DNA of 64,000 nucleotides from positions 16,880,931 to 16,944,930 of the forward strand of contig CAIIXF020000003.1 of the NCBI GenBank assembly GCA_903813345.2, written 5' to 3'. The stretch comes from Owenia fusiformis (taxonomy: Eukaryota > Annelida > Polychaeta > Sabellida > Oweniidae). The notes beneath the pieces were generated by a model. That model saw nothing but the letters and a program-made list of their open reading frames with translations. It ran no database searches and was not told the origin of the DNA. The translations under genes and the position numbers were made by a program. Below are positions 37,901-47,881 of the stretch, piece after piece (position 1 is the first letter of the stretch; every line of letters starts with the position of its first letter).

Positions 37901-40900
37901 AACATGGAAAGGATGTTGCTGTGCGCACATTTCTTGATGCAATCCCCGATGATGATTTGTGCTGGAGTATCCACTCCAAACAACCACTGAGCATTGAGGA
38001 AGCCCTTACAATCGGGCTGAAATATGAAAATCATTTCAAGCTTCGGCTGGCGAAGGAGCCAAGACCTACCATTGATGGCGATGATTTCCCGGGTGAGGTT
38101 GAAATCTTGTCGAAATGTGAAGCGCCACCTATTACAAAGGATGAAATATCTCCGGCTGCAGACAAACTCCTGGATAAGACCCCTTGTAATCAGGATGAAC
38201 AATCTGGTTCCCTGAATACTTCTACAGAACCTGACTCTGACTGTAGTGTGAACTTGAAATATGCTTTTAAGTCACACTCATATAAACGGAAAAGACGATT
38301 GTGTTACCAGTGCGGCTGTTGTAACCATACTTACCGATTGTGTCCTTATAAAAGAATACCGAGGAATAGACTTATTTCTTTACCCGAATGTGACAAACTC
38401 CAAGAATGTTGGAAAAAACTACTACAAATGTATATCCCGAAAAATGGCAGTATGGTACCTAACTGTCATGGATTAGGCTAATAATGAACCTTATCAATTA
38501 TCCCTAAAAATGGACTGTGGGCCATTGGATAAATTGTCATCATGATTGTTCTGAAAAATGGATCGATATCTATTGAATTTTCATTGCGGTCATTATATTA
38601 TGTGGTAGCTGATTTATGTTCCCGATAAAATGAGCCATATTGGGCCATTGGATAACATCAAAGTGAAATGTAAGGCTAGTGTATTTTGATTGCACTGCCT
38701 ATTGAATTACCAGTGTACATTATAGCTGCATATAGCGCTTGTGACATCATGATGAATGACATGGTAATGGTATATCTACTCTGATTTGACATCCATCGCT
38801 ATAATACTTACTTATATCTGCAGAGCTTCAACATCATGACAGTAATGTGTGTAGACTGATTTTCAAGCTGGAAGGAGTGCACGCCTACCATTATTGGAAT
38901 GGGACTTTCACCGCTGTTAGTGTGGACATGCAGTATCTGAACATTATAGACAGAGTTAGGGACTTTTATACCATGCATACATTTTGTGCTGAGAGACTGT
39001 AAATCTTTTAATTTTGATATTTTTGCATTAAAACTCTGTACAATGGTTTCTTATTGGTCTGGGCGGTCCTCCCATTTTGGCATTTGCTGGTATTTAATTT
39101 TGAGGATTATGCCGTCCAGGCCAAGCAGATGACCATTTCTGAGGGTAAAAAATAGTGATTGCCATAGAGCACCATACTGGCTTTAAAGATTTTGGATGTA
39201 ATTTTTGTAATGCTTTGTAATCATTTTCTGTACATTTTGTAAGCTACGTAGCCATATTTTTGTCATTGATCTTTAATTTTGTAGTGATTTTTATGCCCTT
39301 AAGGATAGTATGTTGCATTATAGCATTCTTCCCATTTTGTACATTTTGAGGTTAAAGACCTCTCTCAGAGGGGAGGTATGTAGCGACCCTGGGTTGGCTA
39401 GTCATATTTTACTCTTACATAAATTGCCAACCTGGCACCCGGTGTCGCTACTTTCCTTCCGCTCTACAGCGCGAATAGTTCCGCTGCAGGGTCAGGGAAA
39501 TAGTTGCTTGAGCTATCTAGCTTTTGTTCAGAACAATTGTTTTGCAAGAGTATTTTGAACATGGCACATTTCTGCTGTAATTTTATGTAAGGGTTGATCT
39601 CGCGAGAGACAGCGAGAAGAGAGTTGGCGCCATACTTTTTCACTCACGAGGCAGTTTTGATTTAAATTGGTGATTTGGATTACTTCTGGCACTTGATCAG
39701 GCCTGATCGATCGTTATGGCAGCCAGAGGGATGAAGGGAGACGAGTGGCTGCAAAACTGAGGTTATATTTTCTAATTTTAACTCAACTGCTGTGCTGAGC
39801 ATACTTGTAGAAATATTGTGAATCATTTTCAGTTTATTTTGTCTTTGACTTTTGAGAGTCATCTGAGTTTGACATTGGGTTTAATTTGGTTATATGGAAC
39901 ATCTATTTTGGTTGATTTTCTTTGATAGAATAGTGTAATTTTTGGCTGGAAGATCTGGCCTAGTTTTGATATGCTCAGCGCGCAGGTGAGATTTTTCACA
40001 GCGCCACCTTTTGACAATCGCTTTACTTAAAGCTCGATGTTGTTTTAATTGTAAGCGCTCATATAGCCGCCATCTTACTTAGTCATTTGTAATCTTTCTG
40101 CCATGTAATTTCCTATGATTTCATTTGATAGATAAAACTGATGTAAAACCAAATCTCATTATTTATTTACAATTAAACTTTAAAACTTTACTTGATTTGT
40201 TGTGTTGATTGTTTGTAGTCATTGACTGGAGGTTTTGATGGAATAACAGTAAAATGGCCCTATGATTAGCTTTCTGATATCTTCCTAGCTTCATTTCTTC
40301 ATTCTGTTCCAAATCATTCTTGTTTAATTAGTGTTTCCAACTTTTGTATCTATTCAAAGATGGCAGCACCTTACATAGAGTCCAGTAATCAATCTTAACA
40401 TTCAGCTCAAATTCGATTCACTACGTTGCCATGGCCGTTCAGCTTACCACGCTACCATTTGTTTGCTCGTTCGGTCCTGTTTGTTTGTTTGTACGGGTTG
40501 CTTTGTTGTAGATTGGTTTATTGATTGATTGGGCAGCCCGTACGTGGCAGTTTCGGGATTAAGACCGGAGCTGTTACAGATCTATTACATTTCAAATCAA
40601 AATTCTCTTTTTGATTTATTTTTATTTTTGAGATTATGTTTCATTGCCTCAGAGTTTACCAGATCATGAACATATTTTGAGAATTTTTTTTCAAAAGCTC
40701 CATAGAGTTTGGCCTTTATTCCAAGTACTACCCATGCAATTTCACATTTCATTGACCTTTCTGCGATTTCATTTTTTCGACTGCACCTTTGTTACTGGTG
40801 TCATTAAAATCTGATGTTATAATTAAGTATTGATACCAATGACACAAATATGTACAGCACACACAAATCTGATGTCATAAAACATAAATTCATTGGCAAT

Positions 40901-43900
40901 GTTATTTTTGGTTTATCTTTAAAACAATTTGTCCCTGATACTCGTCCAGTCCTTTCTACTATACCATATGTATTTCTTCATTTCTTACTTAAACCAATGC
41001 TTTTGATTTATATAAACAAAGACTCATGTAAAAATTTGGCTATTAATGTCTACATTGACACAGCCAAGGAAATAATTGCTTAAAAAAAAGAAATAAAAAA
41101 AAGAAAACAACAACAACAAAGACTCACATCAACATATGGAACACCCATGAGCTCTAAAAGCTGTTTGCATTCGTTGCTATGTTCCTTGGTAACTTTCACC
41201 AGTCGCTTATTGAATCTTTCCACATTCTCTTGGTCCCCTAGGTAACAAATTACAACATTTCAAACAAATAAATTTGAACAATTTGACATTGATTACTTAT
41301 TACTCTAAACAAGGTAAATTCTTATTAGTTAATTTTAAATCATGAAAGCAACCTTGCAACCTTTTAAAAAGCTAGAATATTTCAGTGTTTTCCCTCGAAA
41401 TTTTCGCAAGTGGGTGCAAAATCCTCATTTTCACAATTCAGACTGAAATTGATAAAAATATGCCCAATTTTCATGATTTTTCTCATTTTCAAGTGCGTGC
41501 AAATAGATTTTCAGGTGGGTGCAAACCTATTTCAAAAATCTTAGGTGGGTCCTGCGCCAGCTTGCTTTAATGCTAGCAAGATCACTGATTCACAGGTGGA
41601 GGCATATTCTCCAAAGCCATGTGAGCTTCATATAATAATATAAGTATTGAGGGCAAAATGTTCTTACCTGCTTCCTCAGCCTTTGCCAGTTCTTTCTCTG
41701 CCACCTCACGTCGTTCTTTACGCTTCTCTAACTCCCCTGACTTCATTTCTGGTGGCTTGCCATCAAATACATACACAGGCTTTATCCCATTGTCAAGCAT
41801 ACGGATCGTCCGGTAAAATATTCCCATAAGGTGACTAGAATAAAATGAAAGGATTTTACATCAGTGGAATTGACCAAGGGAAACAAAACCAGAACAACGG
41901 CAACGCCAAAGCGTAGCGAATCCCATCGAACAGAAATGGCTGGCATTTTTACAAACGAAATATATAGCAAATATCATAAAACAACACACCAGAAAGGCCA
42001 CCATTTTCAAAATGGTTAGCCAAGTTGTCATCAGAAGAAATAATATGCTTTTAGTAGCCACCTATAAAATTTTTGAAAAATCGCACACATGTACTTGTGA
42101 AATACAGTAAAACCTGCGTATAGTGAACAATTTTTTGCCAAGAAAAAATGTTCACTGTTGGTAGGTGTTCACTACAGCAATGATTTGATTTTGCGGCATT
42201 TTGCCGTATTATATAAAGAGACCAGCTATTAAAAGAGAGGAGGGAATATTTATTTATTTATTTATTATTTATTTATTTAGATATACACTTTTTTAACAGT
42301 GGCACTCTTAAATTAAGGTGCATGTAATCGAATAATATCCACAATTCCATGTTGGTTAAAACATCACATTTTATCAAACTAAAATGAGTCTTAAAAAGAA
42401 TTAAAACATATTCATATTTCAATAATAAATTTAAATTGTATTTTCTACCCATATTAACCCATGACACTCAAGCGTTAAGTATTTAATTTGTTGTAATGCT
42501 ATATACAAAATGACTTATTTTAGACTGACTGTCATCTGAATGGTTCATCCTTTTATTGTCAAATTTTTATCTCTATATAATTCTTTTTATCTCATCAAGA
42601 TGGTCCTTTAAATAGTGGAATTTTTGAGACATTTGAGTCAGTTAAAGGACTTTATTGAATTAGTTAAAGGACATGATAGATGCAGTTAATAGTGAAATGA
42701 TCATGAATTATAATTTTGATGAGAAAAAAGATTAAGTTGGGACTTAGCAGATAGAGGTAATAATAGTTAGCTAGATTATCTCCAAGCAATCAATCCCAGA
42801 CGCATATCCTTTGTAACAAAAACAAAGCTTATTAAGAATTATAATTAGTCACATCTGTTTCAGATCAAGATCTCAAATTGACCTTTTAATTATTTTTGGC
42901 AGGTAATATAAACATAAACTGCTTAACTCTGATAAGGCAGTTGCACAAAATCCACGAGAAATGTTATATCTTATTCAATGTTCACTAGAGACAGGATAAT
43001 TCAATTGATTTTGCCAGGGTTTAGTGTTCACTGTTCACAGTTGGTAGGTGTTCACTATAGGATTGCACTTTAACATGGGAGTCAATGGGAGAAAAAGGTT
43101 TTGCCGAATAAAAACTTTCACTGTTAATAGGTGTTCACTAGAGAGATGTGTTCACTAACTCAGGTTTTACTGTAAGTAAAAAATGTAAAAATGACAGCCA
43201 TTTTTTAAAATGGCCGCCTACTATCCGAAGTGTCATGAGACAGTGTGCAAGGCTCGTGAGTATTCACATATCAAATATGAACAAAATCGCTTCACTACTT
43301 TTCAAGTTATAGTAAAAACGTAAAAATGGTGGTCATTTTTCAAAATGGCCGCCTACTACCCAAAGTGTCATTAGACAATGTGCCATGCTTATAGTATTCA
43401 CATATAAAATATGAAACATACCAAATATGAACAAAATCGCTGAACTACTTTTCGAGTTAAAGTAAAATACGTTAAAATGGCAGCCATTTTTCAAAATGGC
43501 CACCTTCTACCAAAAGTGTCATTAGACAATGTGACATGCTTATAGTATTCACATACCAAATATGAACAAAATTGCTTCACTACTTTTCGAGTTATTGTAA
43601 AATACGTTAAAATGGCGGCCCTTTTTCAAAATGGCTGCCTTCTACCAAAAGTGTCATAGGACAGTGTGCCATGCTTATAGTATTCACATACCAAATATGA
43701 ACAAAATTGCTTCCCTACTTTTCGAGTTAAGTAAAATACGTTAAAATGGCGGCCATTTTTCAAAATGGCCGCCTTCTACCAAAAGTGTCATAGGACGGTG
43801 GGCCATGCTTATAGTATTCACATACCAAATATGAACAAAATCGCTCCACTACTTTTCGAGTTATAGTAAAATATGTTAAAATGGCGGCCATTTTTCAAAT

Positions 43901-46900
43901 TTTTTTTCAAAATGGCCGCCTTCTACCAAAAGTGCCATAGGACAGTGTGCCATGCTTATAGTATTCACATACCAAATATGAACAAAATCGCTCCACTACT
44001 TTTCGAATTACAGCAAAAATCGTAAAATAACGAGTAAAGGCCGCCATTTTTCAAGATGGCTGCCATGTGCTTTTTTAATATCTATATTTGTAGCTTTATT
44101 AATGTCCTTTATAATTTTTTTACACTTAAAACATATTGCTATTACAGTTTTACATATTGTACCTAAATTACTGTAAAATCGGCACTAAAATGGCCGCCAT
44201 TTTGAAATGAGCGGCCATTTTGAAAATCGGCTTTCGAGCAGAACTTCTACCCCCATAGGGTATATGTGTACAACATATGAACAAAACGGGCCAACGGTAT
44301 TTGAGTTATTACCCGGACGGATGGACAGACGGACGGATGGACGGATGTACGTACGGACGGACGTACGGACGGACGGATGGACGGACGGATGGACAAACGG
44401 AGGCGTTCCCTATATCCCTCCGAACTTCGTTCGATGGGATAATAAGATGAATAATATAGTACATTGACATGTGTATCTACTAGTATCAGATTTTACAAAT
44501 CTGCTTTAAAATGCTTGGCATAGTTTATGCTGGTTTTAATTACATGTAGTAAAACCTGTATATCTGAACACCTCTCTAACCCTAAAACTTCTCAATGTGA
44601 ACACTTTTTCTCGGTCCCAAATTTGTCATCTCCCATTAACTCAAATATTTATAAATTTGAGCACCTCTACTTTCCTCTAGTCCTTATCTAAACACATTTT
44701 ACTGATCATACATATATATTCAGCCTGGAAAACTGAAGATGCAGATTTCATTTGAACTATGAGTGGCAACTGTACATGCTTCTGCAGGCTTTTACCTTGC
44801 TAAATCCATGACGTGAACATGTTAACCAAACATTTATGCAATCAAAACAATCATTGTGACATACCTTGTTGTTTCCCCTGCTTCATTGGTCAGTGCACTT
44901 CCATCTTGTCTTACTGCTATCAGGAACTGGTATATACTCATAGAGGCATCAATTGCAACCTTGCGTCCTAATTAAATAAAGGTAATATGTACATATCATA
45001 ACAGAATCAAATGCGATGATTATTAATTTTGGCATTTTCTCTTGTGTTCCAATTAAGTTGTTGACACTGTCAGATCAGAGACATATAACACATATAGATC
45101 TAGTATTACTCGAGTCTCTAGCCAATTCTTGGCTAGAAGTAATTTCATCTGGAACACCGTGAACCATTTGAAAAAAGCTGGCTGTTGTGTAACAAAGGAC
45201 AAGGTGCAATTATTGGCAAATATCCCTATGGTCAAAATGAATCATTCCTAGGTGTAACATGAAGAATAAAATGTCATATAATACTTTGGAAAATATTAAA
45301 GTGCTCGGACACACATAAGCTGAGATAGGGATCATTTCGTTCAGTAAGGTTGTATTGACTTACATGGAGCTGTGCACCATTGACTTAACATGAGGATATC
45401 AGCAGATCCCAATAGAGGCCATTGGTTTCCATTGATTATCACAGAAATACCAAAAATACACTATGACCTGAATCGATTGCAAACTTAATAATTTCACAAT
45501 ACGACACAAATGGTTTATCTCATCAAATGTGCAAATATGAAGTTTGCAATCGATTCAGGTCATACTTAAAATTAAAAGATTGTACATTTTTTCATCATTT
45601 TTTTCCCTACAAAATGGCTATAGAAAAATGCTCCAAACCAACTTTTACATTTATCAAATATCATACAAGTTTGTAAAACCAAAGATTATACTATTATATT
45701 TCATTATGTAGTAACATATTTGGATACGATGCAGGGATGCGTAGGATGTAAATGGATTTTGACAGACACAAAAATACTTCCTGGTTTGGAATCTATGCCT
45801 CTACACTTCATGATTGAATTATGACCCTAATAAGTGGCCTATACATCAATACAGTGCTGAATATAGGTCAACAAGATACCAGTGTGCATATAAATGTAAT
45901 AATTGAAGCAGAATACTCATTTTGAAAAATCAGATGAATTATTTTTTTCCCATGGGGAGATCCCAATGGAGGGTGTATAAGGTCCTTTATTAAATAGTTT
46001 AAAAATCACCAAATCATGAATAAAATGGAACTGGCTGGGCTCCTTGATGAGATATTGCATGATTTCGTCAGGATTTTGTCTAAAATTAAAACATGGGCTT
46101 TCAATTAGAGTTGAATGCCCATGATTAAAATAAACGTCTCCAAGAAATATGGCGATATTTGAAAACTGGACGAAATGTCGTTATTGTCTGATATTAGTAA
46201 CTGGCTGTAATTTCTAAGTTAGCGATCCAGAAGATGTGAACTAATACATTGATCACGTCATGTGTGTTTTGGAATTTTTGGTGAGGTAATAAGACCAAAA
46301 CTCGCAATTCAAATTGTGATGTGGAAAAATGGCGAACATTTGATTTCAAATTTGATGATTACAAAATGACTCGTGTACAGCAGTAAAAACTAGTTCAACG
46401 TCGTTAAACTCAATAACGGCGTTCTTTACTATTAGGAATTTTCTTGGGGCCGTTATTGAGTTTAACCTCTTTACTATTCTTTCCTTTGATGCAAGTTCTG
46501 GATCCATCGAAACCATTTTGCCGCGATAACATGCAATTGATACTTGACAATAATATAAAAACACATAACATCAAGTGATATAACACAATATTATTGTGTT
46601 TAAAATGTTCATTTATACTCGTAAAATGAGGCTACACTTACCGATCTCTAAAATGACATTTCCGCATGTCCGTCATTGTGTCTGTTCGTCCGAGTGTCCC
46701 GGATCGTAAAATAAAACTACTAGCGAAACGAAATTGTTGTCAAATAGATTGATAATTATCATCGCGATTACTCGCATTAAAAGATAAATTTTGAGGATAA
46801 CAGGTATCTTTGATTGATTTATATAGCGCGTGTATACACGCAAAATAGTTATTAATTGCAAACCTACTGTTTGTAAATGCAGTGCCGCGATGACGGTTAA

Positions 46901-47412
46901 TTTCTGATACGATTTGCAATTTCGATGTTACCGAAACTGACCGACATTTTCGTTATATTCCAAACCTGTCTCCAATATTTTCGTAATTATGCATCAATAG
47001 GGTCTAAGGGGGATACGGGATGGTGTGTATGTATTCATAAGGTATGTATGCATGCTTGAATCACATTCTTTGTGTAATATTACCATGGTTTCAGGGTTTA
47101 ATTAGTTCCGCTTGTCGAAACCTGCGGAACGATTAAATTAACACATCAAGGGCAAAATGATCATGGAGGTTAGACCTAGCCGGGGCCATAAGACATGTCA
47201 GATAAGAAACGTGGCCCAGACTATTTCTAATGTTGTTGGACTACAGTAAAAACATGCAGTGATTTATCTTTGGATGAAGGCCACGAAATAGCGGCCTTAG
47301 AAGAAAGTAAATCTAGTATGTCTTTCTTACCAAAATAATTTTTGATTTCATTTTCTTTGACAGCACTCGGAGCGTTGTCGCCTATCACTTTTGAAAGTCC
47401 ATGTATTCCCAT
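31992..47412 (-). CDS. FEN1: Flap endonuclease 1 (FEN1), 10 coding exons
   Basis: Exons in transcript order: 47412-47331, 44967-44865, 41834-41668, 41237-41128, 35227-35091, 34820-34622, 34013-33927, 33502-33438, 32923-32839, 32057-31992. All phases join, giving 366 aa (human FEN1 is 380). The nuclear structure-specific nuclease removes 5' flaps during Okazaki-fragment maturation and long-patch base excision repair. It starts [10 protein letters not shown]. Metal-binding acidic residues fall at the family's exact numbering: Asp34, Asp86 (VFDGKPP), Glu158/Glu160 (CEAEA), Asp179/Asp181 (TEDMD) and Asp233 (GCDYCD), followed by the helix-hairpin-helix IRGIGPKRA. The PCNA-binding PIP box QGRLDSFF is in exon 9, and the basic tail ends SSGFRRGK. 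Intron 4 holds a 4.8-kb LTR element, intron 2 a large ~135-bp repeat array, and intron 9 a minisatellite. It diverges from DDX27 with 469 bp between start codons. Confidence 0.97.
32093..32230. repeat. Tandem duplication, two ~69-bp units
   Basis: The blocks GAACACCTTTG.TATGTCTA and GGGAGGTGTTCCACTTACAG occur twice, ending at TTCATTTAAA each time. It lies in FEN1 intron 9. Confidence 0.8.
32335..32838. repeat. ~48-bp minisatellite abutting the FEN1 exon 9 splice donor
   Basis: About 10 imperfect units of GTTGATGATGTGACAGATGT, CACTTTAACTTACTTTA and TGTTTAGGAGTG. The last unit runs into exon 9, and its GATGTCACTTTAAA is, on the minus strand, the exon-9 donor context TTTAAA|GTGACATC. Each unit therefore carries a copy of the donor-like sequence. 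Confidence 0.85.
35475..35715. repeat. Dispersed repeat copy next to LTR element
   Basis: Contains GGGTACCCTGCGTGCAG, a middle part with CAACCAATCAGCGAAT, and CTTTTAAGAAGTAAAGTTGA. An inverted relative is at 54003-54360, with matching blocks in opposite order and strand, and a fragment lies at 20940-21010. Confidence 0.6.
35780..36979 (+). repeat. 5' LTR
   Basis: 1200 bp, TG...CA ends. It carries the promoter of the element. Its downstream partner is 39379-40578. Confidence 0.95.
37195..38481 (+). CDS. gag: Retrotransposon gag polyprotein (capsid plus CCHC nucleocapsid)
   Basis: 428 aa from the ATG at 37195, intact and without frameshift. The N-terminal ~110 residues are Ser/Thr/Pro-rich and low in complexity. 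The capsid-like region, about 120-275, starts [20 protein letters not shown] and shows the Ty3/Gypsy Gag pattern (aromatic/DGT, then W-D, L-x-G-x-A-L, later L-x-x-A-x-x-I-G). A basic segment precedes one zinc knuckle, [14 protein letters not shown] (CX2CX4HX4C), which binds RNA. Gag is expected to form cytoplasmic particles that package element RNA. The ORF ends well before the 3' LTR, and no pol frame overlaps or follows it. A start at a later in-frame ATG (e.g. 37228 or 37252) is possible. Confidence 0.88.
   Translation: MPHLKFVPFLDMAHFSDIMQKHQNLTSHIAMSTDAAFCFPGKHEGSGVVEPARITTQAPSSRVAVSQTAPACHVVTSTCQGQARPQDDSYLDAPAANGAKELMDSAYDSFDGERLSCQPPIRLNTYDGTSSFEDFIVQFNIIASFFKWDDNMKSVYLISCLRGRALSVLSAMDTTERQDFSRIVHNISIYCDNALQHTFEFYLKKLQSRVRLPGETLTELAHDIKRLSRGAFGDSQHGKDVAVRTFLDAIPDDDLCWSIHSKQPLSIEEALTIGLKYENHFKLRLAKEPRPTIDGDDFPGEVEILSKCEAPPITKDEISPAADKLLDKTPCNQDEQSGSLNTSTEPDSDCSVNLKYAFKSHSYKRKRRLCYQCGCCNHTYRLCPYKRIPRNRLISLPECDKLQECWKKLLQMYIPKNGSMVPNCHGLG
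38482..39378 (+). other. Non-coding 3' internal region of the LTR element
   Basis: About 900 bp between the gag stop and the 3' LTR, without an ORF of note. It ends in the polypurine tract at about 39366-39378. In an autonomous relative the pol gene would lie here. Confidence 0.75.
39379..40578 (+). repeat. 3' LTR
   Basis: Same 1200 bp as the 5' LTR at an offset of 3599. No difference was noticed on reading the two side by side, which implies recent insertion or recent gene conversion. Confidence 0.95.
42105..43172. mobile_element. TIR element with CAGTAAAACCTG ends and TA flanks
   Basis: CAGTAAAACCTG at 42105 is mirrored by CAGGTTTTACTG ending at 43172, flanked by TA on both sides. Both ends continue with GTGAACA/TGTTCAC blocks. 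The interior is AT-rich and non-coding. TA target and termini suggest a Tc1/mariner/pogo-type remnant. Similar single ends occur near 33578, 44548, 30801 and 56839. Confidence 0.75.
43180..44060. repeat. ~135-bp tandem array, about 6-7 units, in FEN1 intron 2
   Basis: Units contain AAAATGGCGGCCATTTTTCA, AAATGGCCGCCTTCTACC, GTGCCATGCTTATAGTATTC and CAAATATGAACAAAATCGCT. The GGCGGCCATTTTTCAAAATGGCCGCC part is self-complementary in each unit. The unit variant at 43880-43920 has an extra T-rich segment. Confidence 0.9.
44190..44455. repeat. GGACGGAC/GGATGGAC microsatellite with conserved 3' tail
   Basis: Bases 44313-44403 are tetranucleotide-type GACG/GATG repeats. They end in a CCCTATATCCCTCCGAACTT tail followed by CGTTCGATGGGATAATAA, a dispersed-repeat end. 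Together with the preceding ~135-bp array it forms one complex repeat. The 86-aa ORF across it is an artefact. Confidence 0.75.
45103..46370. repeat. Dispersed repeat, copy B
   Basis: Direct-orientation relative of 13873-14190 plus 14922-15113, with extra material at about 45190-46005. It continues at 47255-47312 after an interruption. It lies in FEN1 intron 1. Confidence 0.7.
46403..46466. repeat. Hairpin, 17-bp perfect stem
   Basis: GTTAAACTCAATAACGG (46403-46419) and CCGTTATTGAGTTTAAC (46450-46466) are exact reverse complements with a 30-bp loop. Confidence 0.8.
46900..47246. repeat. Left arm of inverted repeat surrounding the FEN1/DDX27 first exons
   Basis: It pairs with the reverse complement of 48751-49581 (minus the inserted element 48858-49327). 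Shared blocks include TTTCTGATACGATTTGCAAT, CCTGCGGAACGATTAAATTA, GCCATAAGACATGTC and AATGTTG.GGACTAC. Confidence 0.8.
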
Positions 47413-47881
47413 GATGACACTAGTATGATTTATACAAGGCAATCTGAATAAAAATACTTTGTGATTTCCCGCCAAATTTTTTAAAATAACCGGAAGTGCC
47501 ACTTCTATCCGTTATTTTGGCTATGCTGCAGTATCAACTAAAGTAATGTATAGTTCAACATGTAGCGTCTCTGTATGGCTTAAGTTGGAAGCGATACATT
47601 GATTTTATATATGGTGTAAACTTGTTTTATCTCAATAATATTCAAAATATTCGTCGCTCCTCCAAAGTATTAATGACCTTGAACTTGATACGTGTAGACG
47701 AACGATCAAAATAGTAGAGCGAAAATCTCTTGCTTGTTAGAAATCTCGTGTTAGTTTCAAACCAATTGTTGACAAAATCAAATACATAGAACAGTATGGA
47801 TCTTACACAATATTCAACACTAAAGGTCTTAATGTACCTTTTGAGGTGAAATGATACATTTGAGATATTGTTCAAAGATTC
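47413..47881. promoter_or_regulatory. Candidate bidirectional promoter, FEN1 (-) / DDX27 (+)
   Basis: 469 bp lie between the two divergent start codons and no other gene intervenes, so both promoters must lie in or overlap this interval (unless 5' UTR introns exist). No TATA box or clear CpG-rich core stood out. Confidence 0.65.

Larger units (their letters stand above)
35780..40578 (+). mobile_element. Gag-only LTR retrotransposon (Ty3/Gypsy-like, non-autonomous), 4799 bp
   Basis: Two 1200-bp LTRs (35780-36979 and 39379-40578) begin TGTAGCGACC and end GCTGTTACA, and look identical by eye throughout. The insertion is flanked by a 4-bp GATC duplication (35776-35779 and 40579-40582; 5 bp if the shared T is counted). 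The internal 2399 bp has a TGG-starting putative primer-binding site one base after the 5' LTR (36981-36997), one gag ORF (37195-38481) and a purine-rich tract (AGAGGGGAGGTA) just before the 3' LTR. No protease, reverse transcriptase or integrase is present, so it must depend on proteins supplied by another element. It sits in FEN1 intron 4, antisense to the host gene. Confidence 0.95.

Noticed and set aside
44207-44467. 86-aa Asp/Gly/Arg-rich ORF
   Set aside because: Translation of the GGACGGAC-type microsatellite.
47227-47502. 91-aa frame with an upstream methionine for FEN1
   Set aside because: The family start MGIHGL is the ATG at 47412; the upstream residues are in-frame 5' UTR, and the residues after NYF are intron read-through.
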